Shown: positions 20,101 to 33,359 of the stretch, piece by piece
Position numbering within the stretch: position 1 is the first letter of the stretch
Layout: each line of letters opens with the position of its first letter
NCBI GenBank assembly: GCA_958299035.1
Contig: CATQJL010000316.1
Coordinates: 11,068,347-11,132,346, forward strand
Source: Cylicocyclus nassatus
Lineage: Eukaryota > Nematoda > Chromadorea > Rhabditida > Strongylidae
DNA: 64,000 nt
Direction: 5' to 3'
The notes under the pieces: model-generated
Databases searched by the model: none
Told to the model about the DNA's origin: nothing
Seen by the model: only the letters and a program-made list of their open reading frames with translations
Made by a program: the position numbers and the translations under genes

Positions 20101-22044
20101 TTTGATGAACGCTTGAGTGAACTGCCTGAATGTATCGTGCTAAATTTATTCTTTTAATTGACTTTAAACTGAGGGCACTTCGACAATTACCACAGCGTTT
20201 TTATTGTAAACTTTCAGTAAACTTTGTAAATGCTTTTGAACGAAACTCAGCATCTACAGACCAACGGACGTCTTTCAGATCAAACGCACTTTGCTTCTCA
20301 TTCTTTCTCCCTCTATTGAGCCCAAACCTCAAGCGGAGTTGCTTAACTCGGCACGATAAATGACCAGATATGGAGCTGCGTTATCTTTTGCTTTCATATA
20401 GTTAGTCGAACGCTAATCTGATCTTTATAATTTCCACATGCTTGTCAGCTGGGGCGCCCAAGTAAGAAAAGTAGCAATAATCATGATTTGCAGCCAAAAA
20501 ATGGCTAAGCAATACGATATGCCTTTGGTGGCAAATTGCAGTGAAAAAAGTAAGAGAAGAGTATATAAGGTTGCCTCATAAGCTTTTTCAAATTTGATTT
20601 CTGACTGTACCAACTCTTCTCAATTCTAATTAAGAAGCAGGGCATCATTCGATTGAGCAAAGCAAGCTCTATAATATGGCATGTGATTGTACGCAGCAGC
20701 TTTAGTACACCTCGAGCTAGAAGCCAAAATCTTATAAGTTCTGGATGCTCCAGAATTTGAAAAAAAAATCATATATCTGTTAAAAAGAAACTTATATGAT
20801 TCCCCACTAGCTCACGCATATACACTTCACATTGAATAATCATATATGCCTTTGCTGCATTTTTTCCTAAGCTAGAAACCGAAAAAAACGAGAATTTTCA
20901 TGTTTTGAAAAGCGATACTGTGCTGTTCCCAAACGAGTAAACGTACACTACAAGCCTTTGGGAGTATAATCGTGGAATTTCGGCTTACTGCAAGCGCTAA
21001 TTTTCGAAAAATATCAGATTTAGCTTTTGTTGCTTGAGTCTTTGATGTTGAAATTATTTTGTTCTCGGAAACTAGATCTTTCAGAAAGATAAACATTTGC
21101 GACTATACATACTTCTTGTGGTTTGAAATAGTATACATGTACTTATGTGGAAATAGCGCAGCGTCGCTTTTTCAAAAGTGTGAATTTTTTCGTTTCGTCA
21201 ATCTCTTAGCTTAGGAAAAATATACAGCCAAGACATATATGGAAGTCTGATGTGAAGCGTATACGCTTGAGCTGGGAACTCCAGTAAGTTCCTTTTGAAC
21301 GAAGAAACAAATTTTTCTTCAATTTTTTGAACATCCCGAACTTTTAAATTTTGGCTTCTAACTCGAGATGTACTAGGCTGCGTACGCTTACATGTCATTT
21401 TGGAGCTTGCTTTACTTTATCAAAGGGTTCCCTGATTCCTAATTAGTACTGAAAAATTTATGACTCATTGCGGTCAAAAGTCAAAATTAAAAAAAAACTT
21501 GTGAGACAACCTAACATTATTTCCCTCTTATCTTCTTGACTTAGTTACAAATTTTAGTTTGCAAAGGTTCTCTTTTTGCTGACAAATTGAATCTTGTGTT
21601 TGAAATTTGATTTTCCTGATCGTCCTTCGCAGCGAAATTTATGCAATGGTATGGGATAGTGAGTAGGGAGAAAACAGTTTGCTCTGGCTTTTTTCTGCCT
21701 GTCACGAATTTTTTTGCCAATAACTTCTTTCAAGTTGACAACTCTCAGTTAGAGACAAAGGCAGACTTATGAGCTTGCTGAAACGAGTTTTCTGGCGTTT
21801 CAATCTACCGTATCCGCTTGTTAAGGTACATTAACAAAGTCTTATGCCAGCTTGACATCTTCAGTTTTTTTCCGTGGGCATGTCAGTGCAAAATACTGAC
21901 ATACTTTACAGAGCAGTTTTTCGAAGTAATTATTCGATGCTATATAGCTCTTGATCATGTTTTAGTAACTACCCGCATTCTTTACTCCTACACCCATATT
22001 CCTGACCCTCAGTGGTAACTTTCAAACATTTCGCGACACATTCT
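20101..22044. other. No gene recognised
   Basis: The sequence is AT-rich. A 62-codon minus frame at 20613-20425 contains a hydrophobic stretch (TLYTLLLLFSLQF) but has no supporting gene context. Nothing else stands out. Confidence 0.4.
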
Positions 22045-22067
22045 GGGGGGGGGGGGGGGGAGGGGGG
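22045..22067 (+). repeat. Poly-G tract
   Basis: Sixteen G, one A, six G. Similar G/C tracts occur at 33195-33212, 49528-49545, 50119-50129 and 50181-50194. Confidence 0.9.
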
Positions 22068-22731
22068 AAGAGGGAACTTCCGATCCCTCGGTACGCCACT
22101 ACCAGGGAATACCAACTTAGAGCCGCATGCATTAACATCCACGCTGTGGAGGGGCTTGCTGCTTGAAAAAAAAAGCTCTAAATCCTGAAGCTCCAGACAT
22201 CAGGTTTCCACGCTGTCCATCCATCCGTAACAACTGCTATCCTTCATTAAAAACATATGAACAGGAGCGGGAAGCTGCACAAGCCCATGTTCCAGCATTC
22301 TGTGTGATCCTCTGATGATCCGCAGCCGATTTTCTTCAAATCCCGACCGATTTTCTTCAAATTCATTTTTCTTTCTTCGAAGTTAACGAAAACAATCCAA
22401 AGTTGTACTGATTATTTAAAATAGAAGTGCTAAGCGCGTTGCTGGTAAGAACAAGTCATTGAAGTATAAAAATTTCGATAAACCCTTACTTTGGACTTGT
22501 GGTTTATCGCAATTTTCATGACTTCGACATGTCGTTTGTTCCTGTCAGGAACATGTTTGGTTAGATAGACAGTGAAACGTTAGCACGTTTTTATTGAGTT
22601 TGAAGAAAGGAAACAAACAGATGTTAATGCATGCGGCCCCCTAAGGTGGCAATGAAAACGTTAAAAGCGTCTTGATAAATTCTTTCCAAATCTAACTCTT
22701 TGGAAGGAAAACTTATGAGTGGTCAAACTCA

Positions 22732-23183
22732 CAAGGGAATGGTCAGAAGTCGAAGTAGCCAATCCATACAAGCTGCATACCATTCGATGCAGCATCGAAT
22801 GCTGATTTCAAATCTGTCTTCCATATCTGCAGAGCGCCTTTGTCAGTAAAGTTATGAGCAGCTTTACTGTGAAAAAATGTATACAAAAATTGCGAAATTA
22901 GGCAGATTATTGCTCTTTTAGCTCAAATCTAGGAACGGTTCATATGAAGTGACCTAACCGCACGTTTTGTTTCAACACTGAACCAAGAATGGCTTTGTAC
23001 TACCAAGTTTGCACTTTACACGCACAATTTCTTAGCAAAATAATGACCTTCAAAGGCTTATAAGTTCATTCAGAAAAGCGCTCTGCAGATAAGGAAGACA
23101 GATTTAGAGTCAGCGTTTTATGCTGCATCTAGTGGTATGCAGCTTGTATGTTTTGGCCACTTCGACTTCTGACTGTTCCCTTG
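22732..23183. mobile_element. Foldback MITE with TCA target duplication
   Basis: About 130-bp inverted arms start CAAGGGAATGGTCAGAAGTC on the left and end GACTTCTGACTGTTCCCTTG on the right, with TCA on both sides (22729-22731 and 23184-23186). The length is 452 bp with no coding potential. Confidence 0.8.
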
Positions 23184-23186
23184 TCA

Positions 23187-24382
23187 GGGGTAAAGCTCGG
23201 ACAGGTAGCTTGTAAGCAAGCTGCATATCGTTTTTGAGACAGTAAGCAAAGGGGTATCGTTTTTGAGGCCGAAAAGACAAAAAATTGCGGAGTTTTTTTT
23301 TGAGGTCGACGTTTCGTTTTTTGAGGTTTTTTCTTGATATTAGGTCAGGTTCAGGGTCAAAGGGGACTTCGTAAACATTTGCGAAAGTCAAGAGGGACTT
23401 CGTTTTTTTACATTTTCCAAAAGCCATCTCGTGCCGAGCCATGTTTAGGGGTTAAAAGCGTGAAGTCATTGGGATTTTAGCGCTTAATATGTTTGAATCC
23501 AGTTTGGGAGTACATGACTAGCATGAAGTAATTGTAATAATTCCAAGAAATGCTCACGTTTAATGGAAATACAGATAAGCTCTTGAAAAGCAATTCTTGA
23601 AGGGATGTGAATGCTAAATGTTGGCCAAATCTGGACTTTTGAGCGCTCACAACTTTTATCAAAAAACCGCAATGTCATACGAAAGGTATGGAATCAAGTT
23701 ATCAAAACGATTCTAGTGGTAAGCGGTTCCATTAGTAATCCCATGTTGTATATGTCGATTTCGCACTAAGAAATGCTCACAATTCGCTTCAAAATAGTGC
23801 GTTACAGTTAGTAAGGATATTGAAATCAATCGTTACGAACTAAGCGTCCAACAACTCGAGTGCTCAAGCTGTATCGTACTGCAGCCGGGCATTTTGGAAA
23901 CGACATCCTTGATATGATTAACCAAAGTCCAGGATTGCCAGTACGCAAGATGAAATACTCTTGATTGACAGATTCTTCGAAGAAGATGTAAATAAAACGA
24001 TATGGCCCAACCTTTCCTAATAGAACGTACAGCCACCTACCAAGTCACAATTACGCGCACACAACGTGACTTCTTACCCATATATGGCAACCTTTAGTTC
24101 CTTGCAGAACTCTTTTAGTTGGCTACTTTGGTGCCTACGATTATAAAGTGAACACTATGCTACACAATCACAATCTCCATCGGCAGTACTCTTATCACTA
24201 GAGTCCGCAACAGTTGCATCGCATGCTATATCTCTGCAAGTGCACAAACTCTGAATCCGAGGGCACTATCTAATCCAGCTTGACACCATGCGCCCTTGAT
24301 GTATGAAATTATTATTAAACTAAACTACTAAACTACTACACATCTCCGCGCTTCCTCACGCTTTTCAGGGAAACGCTTAGGT
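23187..24382. other. No gene recognised; possible repeat edges
   Basis: The GGACTTCGT and CTCGTGCCG(A/G)GCC blocks at 23360-23440 recur at 32195-32275, suggesting an unclassified dispersed repeat. ATTATTATTAAACTAAACTA near 24308-24327 resembles a LINE-type tail just before the next LINE. Confidence 0.4.
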
Positions 24383-27300
24383 GTGCATGGTCTCCCTCTA
24401 TCTAAAATATGCCTAATTAATGCTCGTAGTCTCTGCAACAAAATACATCTCTTGCAAAGCTTCATCTGCCATCACAAGCCCGATTTGATTTTTATCAATG
24501 AAACCTGGCTCAATTCTCACATTTTGGATTCTGAAATTGTTGGAGGTTTACCATACTTGATCTACCGAGCTGATCGACGTAGACGCAAAGGTGGTGGAGT
24601 TTGTTGCATTATTAAAAGCCATTTTCTCGCCACATGTGTCGATTTGAACGTTGAAATCAAAGCTGATTTACTCGGAATCAAAGTTTTTGACATTGACCGA
24701 GGGTGCCAAATGCAGTTTATCACGGTTTACCGCCCACCTAATTCGAATAGTAATGATGATGATGAATTACTGGAGATTCTTAGCAATTTTGCTTCTGAGA
24801 ACATTCCAACTATCATACTCGGAAATTTCAATTTGCAAATTGATTGGATGGCCAAGAAATCCCTCAATGCTGCCTCTTGCCCTTTTCTGGAGTTTGTAAA
24901 CAACTGTGGACTAAAGCAATATGTGACCTCACCGACTCATGAAAGCAATACTCTCGACATTGTGCTCTCGGCCTTTCCACTCATCTCGCATGTGGGCACA
25001 CTTCAGCCACTTGGGTCCTCGGATCATAGGATTGTCACCTTCGAGATCGAATTTTCGAATTCCTCTGCTTCCACATTACCCTTGCCTGATTTTCTAAGTG
25101 TTGACTATTCCTCTCTTGATTCTTACTTCTTTAGTGTAGATTGGCTCTCCTTATTCAATAATTTTACCTCATGTTCTGAAGTCTACAAAAGATTTTGCCT
25201 AACAGTTTATGAAGCCTTTAGCAAATTTGTTCCAATCAGGGTCAAAGTTCCTGGTATTCATAAGATCGACCTGCCACCACACATTCGTGCCTTAATATCT
25301 CAAAAACAACGTCTTTTTGATACTCTGCCCAATCCTTTGAGTTGCCCGTTGTGTAAAAAAGTTTGTGCTGATATAGACTGTCACATAAAAAATATTTGTC
25401 ATATCGTGAACGAATGCTTGCTAGAAGAAAGTCGTCTAAATAAAGCCCTCCCAACATTTCTCTACTTTGACAAGTTCTTCTGGTACCTCTTATGTTAGCG
25501 ATAAAGATAAGGCAGATGCTCTTGGCGCCTATTTTGCCAGCGTTTACTCTCCTGTCGCTATTAATGACAGTGATAGTGATGCTGACAGAATAAGCGCTGA
25601 TGCAGTGCTGCCTCGCCATTTTTGCAATAATGTTCATTTTCATCCCGCAAATGTCTACCAGTTCCTTATCAAACTAAAACCTTCCATAACTGAAACATTT
25701 GATGGCATCCCTCAGATAGTATACCTAAAATGCGCCTCGTCGCTTGCGGCTCCGCTTGCACATATATTCAACATTTCGATGTTGTGGGGGAGGTCCCTGA
25801 CTTGTGGAAAGAAGCTTTGGTTACAGCAATTCCAAAAACTGACGGCGCATGTCGAATTGATAAGTTCCGTCCAATTAGCTTGCTTCCCACTCCTGTCAAG
25901 ATCATGGAAAGAATCATACGTGAAAAACTTTTGGAATGGCTAAAGGTTTCGGATTTGATCCCCGATGAACAACATGGCTTTTTGAATGAAGCTTCCACCA
26001 CAACAAATCTGGTTGATAGTGTGTTCGAGTGGAGTTTAGCAATCAACGGGGGCAAATCGGTTGACATTGTTTATGTTGATCTCTTGAAAACGTTTGATAA
26101 GGTCTGTCATGCTAAATTACTAACTAAAATGAACAAATTAGAAATTAAAGGAAATCTTCTTTCGTGGTTGACTTCTTATTTGCATGATCGGTATATGACT
26201 GTGAGAGTTGGTCATCGTTACTCCAAAAAGTACTTCTGCACTAGTGGTGTTCCACAGGGTGGTGTCTTACCTCCTTGCTTTTCCTGATTTACATCCTTGA
26301 CCTATCTTCTACTTTGAAGACTTCCGCTAGCGTACACATCCGGATGTATGCTGATGACATAAAGATTTTTTGCAGTCTATGATCCGGAAGTAGCTCCAGA
26401 GATTCAAATGGACTTGCAAAGGTCTCTTGATAATTTGACCAATTGGTGTGATGTCTGGGAATTAGCGTTAAATTTTGACAAATGCTCAGTGCTTTATCTT
26501 GGAGGTGGAAATACTACCTCGTATCACATCAAAGGCTCTATATTGAAGAGTTGTGATACTGTTAGAGATTTGGGTGTCGTGATTGATACAAATCTTAACT
26601 TCACTGAGCATATCAATACGTTAGTCAAAAAGGCTTATTCTTCACTCTTTCTGCTTTTCCGCAATACTAATGCTAGTTCTCCGAAGATACTTATACCGCT
26701 TTATAAAGCATTAGTTCTTCCTCATTTAGAATACTGTTCTCAGGTCTGGTCCCCTTTCGTAAAAAGGATATTCGCAGAATTGAAAAGGTTCAACAGCTTT
26801 TTACACGACTGTTGTATAGACGTTTATCGCCCGGAACCACCCCTCCCGATTATCAGACCCGGCTTGAGAGGTTTCGTATGAAATCCTTAACAAACCGTCG
26901 TGCTTTCTTGGATCTTGTATTCTGTTTTCAAGTTCTGAGAAGAGAGAACAAGCTAAAAGCCAGTAAATATTGGATTTTTGTTCCTACAAGCGAAAGGTCA
27001 GGCTCTTTTAACTTGCAATATCCAAGAATCCGGCGCAAGAGATACTTGCTGATGTTCAACAACGTGTTCTACAGGTCGGCTAGGTGGCTTTCGCACCTCC
27101 CAGTTGAGACCACTAGTGCAGAGAGTAGTCATAATTTCAGGAGTAGACTGAGAAGGCTTGACTTGTCAAGTATCGCTAACACTGATTAGTGTTGCAAGAC
27201 AGGGCGAGCCTTCTGCATTAGACCTTTTGGGCTTCCATTGGGTGCTTTGGACGTGCTATAATGGCGGATGGAATCGCTTTGGGCTTTGTTTTCTATCACC

Positions 27301-27985
27301 TTTCTTCTCCATTTTACCTCTAAAACCTGTCTTTTCAGGTGCTCGGTAATCTTGCATTGACTTGCGGGTTCAGTTGTGGCTGTAAATTATTTCTTTGACG
27401 CCTCTCGTGTATCTCCTCACGTTGCGTCAAACTTTTATTTTTGGTGTACTCGTTTTGTTCTAGTTACTAACACAGTTTCATCAGCATCTCAGTCCGAGTC
27501 TTTTTCGTTCAGCTATCTAGTAGTCAATCGTACAGCTTGCTATTTCAACAAATGGATTCAATGAGAATCGTTTCACCTTTGGGGTCATTGGGCCTCCCCA
27601 GCATTCCGGCTAGGTTGGGTTATGGTTATTATACCTGAGCCAGTAGACCTGCCTTATAAGCCGCCGGATTGCTTTTAAGAGTAACTAAAGATCGTTCCGC
27701 TGGCAACGAGGGGGCATGCGTCCCATCTCCATGGATTCACAGTTTTGGAGTTATAAATCTCATGCCTACATCTGCGTACTTATCTGTTAGCCTACCACCA
27801 TATTCAGTGCAAGCTGTTTTATCTTCTCACATTAGTCTGATTAGGATCAGACTCGGACTGACATGAGGATGTCTGCATTTGTTTACATGTCTTGTTCGTT
27901 TCCGCTGTATTACTAACTTCTTGATGTGTCTTTTTTTATGGAACGCCTTGAGCGTACAAATGAAATGAAATGAAATGAAATAAAC
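24383..27985 (+). mobile_element. CR1/Jockey-type LINE A, frameshifted
   Basis: The order is endonuclease (LINARSLCNKIHLL, DLIFINETWL, VYRPPNS, ILGNFNLQIDW, LGSSDHRIVTF), then RT (FRPISLLPTPVKIMERIIRE, EQHGF, DLLKTFDKVCH, SGVPQGGVLPP, MYADDIK at about 26345), then the LINE tail (LYKALVLPHLEYCSQVW, FCFQVLRRENKLKASKYW). At least four frameshifts, near 25460, 25790, 26280-26380 and 26780, break it. The 3' UTR runs to GGAACGCCTTGAGCGTA and ends in (AAATG)n at 27958-27980. Two catalytic changes (LGNFN for GDFN, DLLKTFD for DLSKAFD) add to the decay. The 5' end is uncertain. Confidence 0.88.
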
Positions 27986-30918
27986 TAACTACTAAACGGT
28001 CTTCGGATACGGTAGGGGCTGGTAGGCAGTTCTCGAAAACCTTTTTAAGTTTTCACTCACAGTAAGTTACTCGCAGTGTGCTTATGGTTGGTACAGCACT
28101 TTCACACTTTAGCGGCTGCTGAAAACTGATTACAAGCAAGTCATTGCAGCAGAGTTGATTTTCCTACGAGCGCTGTGCTCCTGAGATCTATCTTCTCTCC
28201 CAATCCTGTTGTCTCTTCCATGCACACACTATCCTTGCCCGTGTTACTCGCTTATACCTACCGTGCGCCTACCGTACACCTCTGATAAGAAATATGGCGA
28301 AGAGACACAAATGCCGCAATTTCCAGACCTAGTGCGTTATTTTCACAAATTATTGGCTCTACTGCAAAAGAAGTATTGCAATTTCAAAGCAAAATAGGCA
28401 AATTCGATAATTTATTTTTATTCAACTCCCAATAAGCAATCTGCATTGAAGGTCAGCCTGAAGGCATGCTGTCAAAATCGTTGTCAAAATTAGATATCCG
28501 TGCAGCTTAATAGCAAGGAGTATCTCCGATAATGCGCTTTGCTTCATTGAAAAAATTTACGTTTTTGTTACGCTGACATTATTTTTTCGTTCAGATTATC
28601 CAATTCCTTTTTGCAAAACTATATGAAGTGCTCATAAGAGATTTACCTCCTCTTGAAAACTTTCATCACGCAAGTTTGATTCAAATCTCATTCAAAATTT
28701 GATTCTAAAATTGTTCAAAAATTGTGCTTTCATTCGTGAAATTTTTTGAATTTCCTTGAACTCCTTTTTTTGTGGGTCGCAAGCGATTTGATGAGCTAGA
28801 GCGCGGTGTTCTAAAAGCTGAAATTTGGCGTATTATTAGATCCCGCTGCTAAAGCAACCAAAGAGCGTGGCTTATTGTATACCACTAATGGCTAGGTACT
28901 TAACGCCCGCACGGTTGGGTACCTAACGCCTTCCCTCCCCATATCACGTTGATGCAGAAATCCTATCGCATCTTGTGAAAATCATTACTTCTTGCTCCCT
29001 GAGGACTTGCGAAAACTTATTTTTGCTAAGTAGAGAAAATCCTTCTCCTTGCGATAGTGCCTTTGCTGCTCTCTAATAGGAGGTAGCTTTTGAGGCGGAA
29101 GCAGTAGAATAAACCTACTAAGACTTCGGTCACTTTGAGTTAATCCAAGCAAGCAGTAATATAAGCCTTTTGATCCAAAGTCTTCAACAGTACAAGATGT
29201 TGATCAAGAGATCTTCTGTGAAGAGTTATGATTTTCGAAAAAAGTGCCAAAAAATCAAATTCGCTGCTTTGTCGCCTACCGAAAAATCATAACATTTCAC
29301 AGAAAATTCTCCTTTAGCACTAATTGCACCGTTGGAACCTGTGGTTCCAAAGACTTACTCTTATTATACTGCTTGCACGGAAATTTATCACAAGTTTCAG
29401 ATTTTTGGCAGCCTAACTTAAAACATCCAATGTTGAAATAATTTTATTTTCCTGCTTCCCTCTCAACAGCTGCTAACAAAATTAAGCTTGTGCAAATCCG
29501 TAGAGAGGGCGGGTTATGATTTTTTTAAATATGATGCGATGAAACTTCTGCATCAACTTAATGTATTGATCATAAGCCCTTTCGAAGGATTTGTTGCCTC
29601 AGACTCTGAAGGACTTTGGCCCTTAGCGGTGTTTCAAACAAGTCAAACCTTGCTGTAAAATCGGGACTCTTTTAAGAATGAGGGCTTATTAAAATGTGAA
29701 ATTGGCTCTTTTCGGAGATGTGGAGAGAGAATGCATGGTCTTTATTATGATAAATCTGCGTTTTCAGCCAAAGATTTGCAATGCTTAGCTCTTAAATTCG
29801 CGCACATAGACGTCATCCCATAAAAATAACTGCGCCAAACCGAACAATCATAGATTTCTTTGTTTTCAACTAAACAGTTGTCTTACGATTATATGAAAGA
29901 TGTAGCACCTAAACACCACCATGCAAACGATGCACTTGCCTCATTTAAAAACTTCGGAAAACAGAAACCGCGTTTCCAGCAGCTATAATATAATAGTTTC
30001 AAATTTGGAAAACCGCGAGCTTAGCCCACTAATTCAACAACATGATCATAGTGTGAAAAGACCACAAGGGTATCACTTTCAAACGAATCTAAAGAGGAAA
30101 CACCAAAGCGAATGGGCAAATCCATGCGTGCTGGGCGAAAAAGATCTCTTTCAGGCTCCTCTTACATCGCTACCATAAGGACAAGCAGAAGTTGATCAAA
30201 ATGGGATGGTTTGGAAGAATATTCTGTAGGATCTAAGTAGCATCTAAGCAAAACTGACTACCAGAGACGTACTGCAAGGTTAGTAGGACAATCATAATCA
30301 GAAAGGTTCAGAGTTCAGAATTCTCAGATATAAAAGTCAACACTTACACCAAAATGGAAATTCCTATTCATTTTCAGATTGTCTCAGAAGAAAGGGTAAA
30401 TCAATTGCATTGATTCTACGCTTGGATATGTTTGTAGATGAGGTTTGTAGTGACTTCTGGTAACAGGCTAAGCCATCTGGGAATTTTATAAAAATCAAAA
30501 CCCCAACGAGCGCTTCTTGTAACAGTCAGTAATCAGTATTACATAATGAGACTAGATCAGGGCCCGGCACAGATCGTCTGGAAGCAGGCTGGACTTCGTT
30601 TTTGGAGCAAAAAGCAAAGGAGATATTGTTTTTGATGAATCTGGGCCAAGCAGCGATTATCGCAGGTTATCGCACGATTGACATGCTCAATATGGAGGAA
30701 AGTGCGCGCGATTTAAAAACAAGGCTAAAATGAAAAAAATTGCTTGTTTACAGCGCACACAGAATAGTATGGCACCAAAATTGAACCGTATACATAGAAG
30801 ATTATTTGTGGAAGAATTATGTAAAAAAGTAAAGACTTATGTGAAGTAATACCTTATCCAAAATTAGTCCGTCTCCAGACGATCACTAGACGACTGAGAT
30901 CGTCTGGAGCATATATTA
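27986..30918. other. No gene recognised
   Basis: Mostly AT-rich sequence with scattered short frames. GGTACTTAACGCCCG and GGTACCTAACGCC repeat near 28895-28930. An 85-codon plus frame at 29921-30178 shows no known domain. Near 30560 GGCCCGGCAC may mark the left end of a repeat whose other end is near 32275. Confidence 0.4.
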
Positions 30919-31909
30919 GGTCATTCCGAAAGTAATTTCGCTTTTTAAAAGGACGCCACATGTGATAGAACAAATTTTTTTAAGAGAGCTTGACAGCATT
31001 CGATGCCGAATTTCATCCCTTTCTCTTATGAAATTATTGCAGCGCAGTCAATGAGCTTTTGGAAAATTACGAAAGTCTGTGATCCATTTTTGAGATGCTC
31101 AAGTTTCACAATTTGTTTAAATGTGCACATCAATCCTCCGAAGGAGTCCAAGTAACGATTCGATAGAGCAAACCCTACAGGATACAAAACCATTTTTTTC
31201 TCGTTCACATAACTCCTAATTTTTAGTAGAATTTTGACTGATGCTACCAATTTCCATTCTTGGTCAACTTTAACATCGTAGAACATCAAACGGTAAGCAG
31301 CAAGTTTCTCGATGCAACTTGTTCTCCTCTTTCAAATGGATGCTTTTTGTCTTCCCTTCGTGGAGTTGTCGCGTACAAAATCATCATAATTCATATTTTC
31401 GAATGCGTTCCAAGCTGTAAAAATCGAAATTAGATATTTCGATTCCGTAAACCCTCTTTCGCTTTGCAAAATCAGTGTTAAATCATAACACCATCTTGGA
31501 AGTTTCAAATTCCGAAGATTTTTTGGTGTTTGATGCGAATGTGGCTGACCTAGGCCTATCAAAATTCGATGGTTTCAATAATAAATCTTTTGAGAAATTA
31601 TGGCGAGATGTAAAAACGAGAAAAAAGTTAAGCTATATCCTATGAGGTTTGCTCTATCGAATCGTTACTTGGACTCCTTCGGAGGGTTGATGTAAAAATT
31701 TAGAAAAATTAGGAAACTTGAGCATCTCAAAAAGCATGGATCGCAGACTTTCGTAATTTTTCAAAAGCTCATTGAATGTGCTGCAATAGTTTTATAATCG
31801 TCAGAAAGAGGATGAAATGCTGCGTCGAACGCTATCAAGGGCTCTTAGAAATCTTTGTTCCACCACATGTGGCGTCCGTTTGAAGAAAGCGAAATTGCTT
31901 TTGGGACCT
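30919..31909. mobile_element. TA-flanked element with about 370-bp and 270-bp inverted arms
   Basis: The ends are GGTCATTCCGAAAGTAATTT and the inverse, with TA on each side (30917-30918 and 31910-31911). The arms match over several hundred bases, including GACGCCACATGTG, AATTACGAAAGTCTG and CTCCGAAGGAGTCCAAGTAA. The centre has a 76-codon minus frame without a recognised domain. TA duplication points to the Tc1/mariner group. Confidence 0.8.
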
Positions 31910-32608
31910 AGTATTTCTATCACTTCACATAATTTTCAGATTTTTCTGTCATGGACGGATTCCCCGATCAAAAATCTATCCCTGAGCATGAAGACATTTT
32001 CATGTCATGGCCTTTTCTTTGTTTTTTTGCCTTCATTTCTTATAAATCGCTTTGTTAAATACCGCGCTCCAATGCCAAACTCTTGTGCATGCGTAGTATT
32101 CAGCTCCAATTTAGATTTTGACTCTTATCTTACGTTTTTTTTCAGACTATAAATCTTTCTTATTTTCATCTTCTCCTAAACAGATAGGTTAAAGTGGACT
32201 TCGTAAAACTTCCGAAAATCAGGGGAGACTTCGTTCTCAGAAACTCTAGAAACCGACTCGTGCCGGGCCTTGGACTAGACCCCAAAGTCGCGCCAACTTT
32301 ATGTTATGGTTGGGACTCGGTCGGAAATAGCAAAAAACTTAGGGTTCATCTAAAGCATTCAGGATGTACCTTAGACATTGAATAGCTGAAGTTGCAGCAT
32401 TAAGTAAAAAAGCTTTTCGTTGGTGGTCTTCGTAAAATTATGACTAGCCATAATTGAACTTCGGCTCGGAATGTTGAAATCCTTCTAGAACTCCAGACCC
32501 GCATCAAAAGGTGTTCGTATTTTACTGCGCGCTTTGTTTTACAAAAAGCTGCGTCTTTTCAAAATCCTTGCATTTGAGGTTGAGATAAAAGTACTAGTGA
32601 CTGTATTA
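31910..32608. other. No gene recognised
   Basis: It includes the GGAGACTTCGTT and CTCGTGCCGGGCC block (32200-32275) shared with 23360-23440. Otherwise it is featureless. Confidence 0.4.
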
Positions 32609-32917
32609 GGTTGTAACAGAAAGGTTTTCTGAATTTTGTGTTTCGATCATTATAACTTTTTACACAAACAGTCTTTTCGTGCGCAACAAGAATTGTTGTA
32701 ATCAGCAAATCTTTTTCAACTCAGTATGCATTGTTGTGTTGTTGTAGCTTCACTGAAAAATCTTATAGCCCGAATTCTGCCAAGAATTTTTTCGGAAAAC
32801 CTCCACTTTGAAAAACAGCTTTCAAACGATATGCAAAACTCTCTGAGAAAATACTTCGTTCTGAAACAGCATTTTGAAAAAGGTGCGCGAAAAACCTGCA
32901 TTAATTCTGTTACAACC
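32609..32917. mobile_element. 309-bp TA-flanked MITE
   Basis: The ends are GGTTGTAACAGAA and TTCTGTTACAACC, with TA at 32607-32608 and 32918-32919. It is non-coding. Confidence 0.8.
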
Positions 32918-33359
32918 TAATACTTGCACGCTTATTGTCGGGCTGGTCATAATGTTCGTTCGCACTATGTCAAAAAATCGTGACTTCTCTCTTTTGCAAC
33001 GGTTTCGCCCATTTATTCTATTGGAATGAAGCCTTCGCAATATTATGTTGACGGTTACTTAACAAACACAGGTTGTGGTAAAATTGAAGGAAGTGATCAC
33101 TCGTACTCTAGTAATTTTAAGTTAGCTCAAAAAAAATTGAAAATTGTTGCAATGAAATCAATCAGTCATCAACTTGAGTGTTGATCAGTCTTTTGGGGGA
33201 AGGGGGGGGGGGAACTACTCATACGATCGAAGACTTCGCACTCTGCCTGCATCTACCTCACACCTCGAGGGGGTGGAACTTTTTATACGAGGTATTATGC
33301 GAGATGTTAATATTACAGCTACTTACTTGTTACTATGGACAGGAAAATCCTCACTATAA

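Noticed and set aside
20425..20613. 62-codon minus frame with a hydrophobic segment
   Set aside because: Hydrophobicity follows AT-rich composition; no promoter, splice site or homologue signal is visible.
29921..30178. 85-codon plus frame
   Set aside because: Length is within chance for the window and there is no motif or neighbouring exon.
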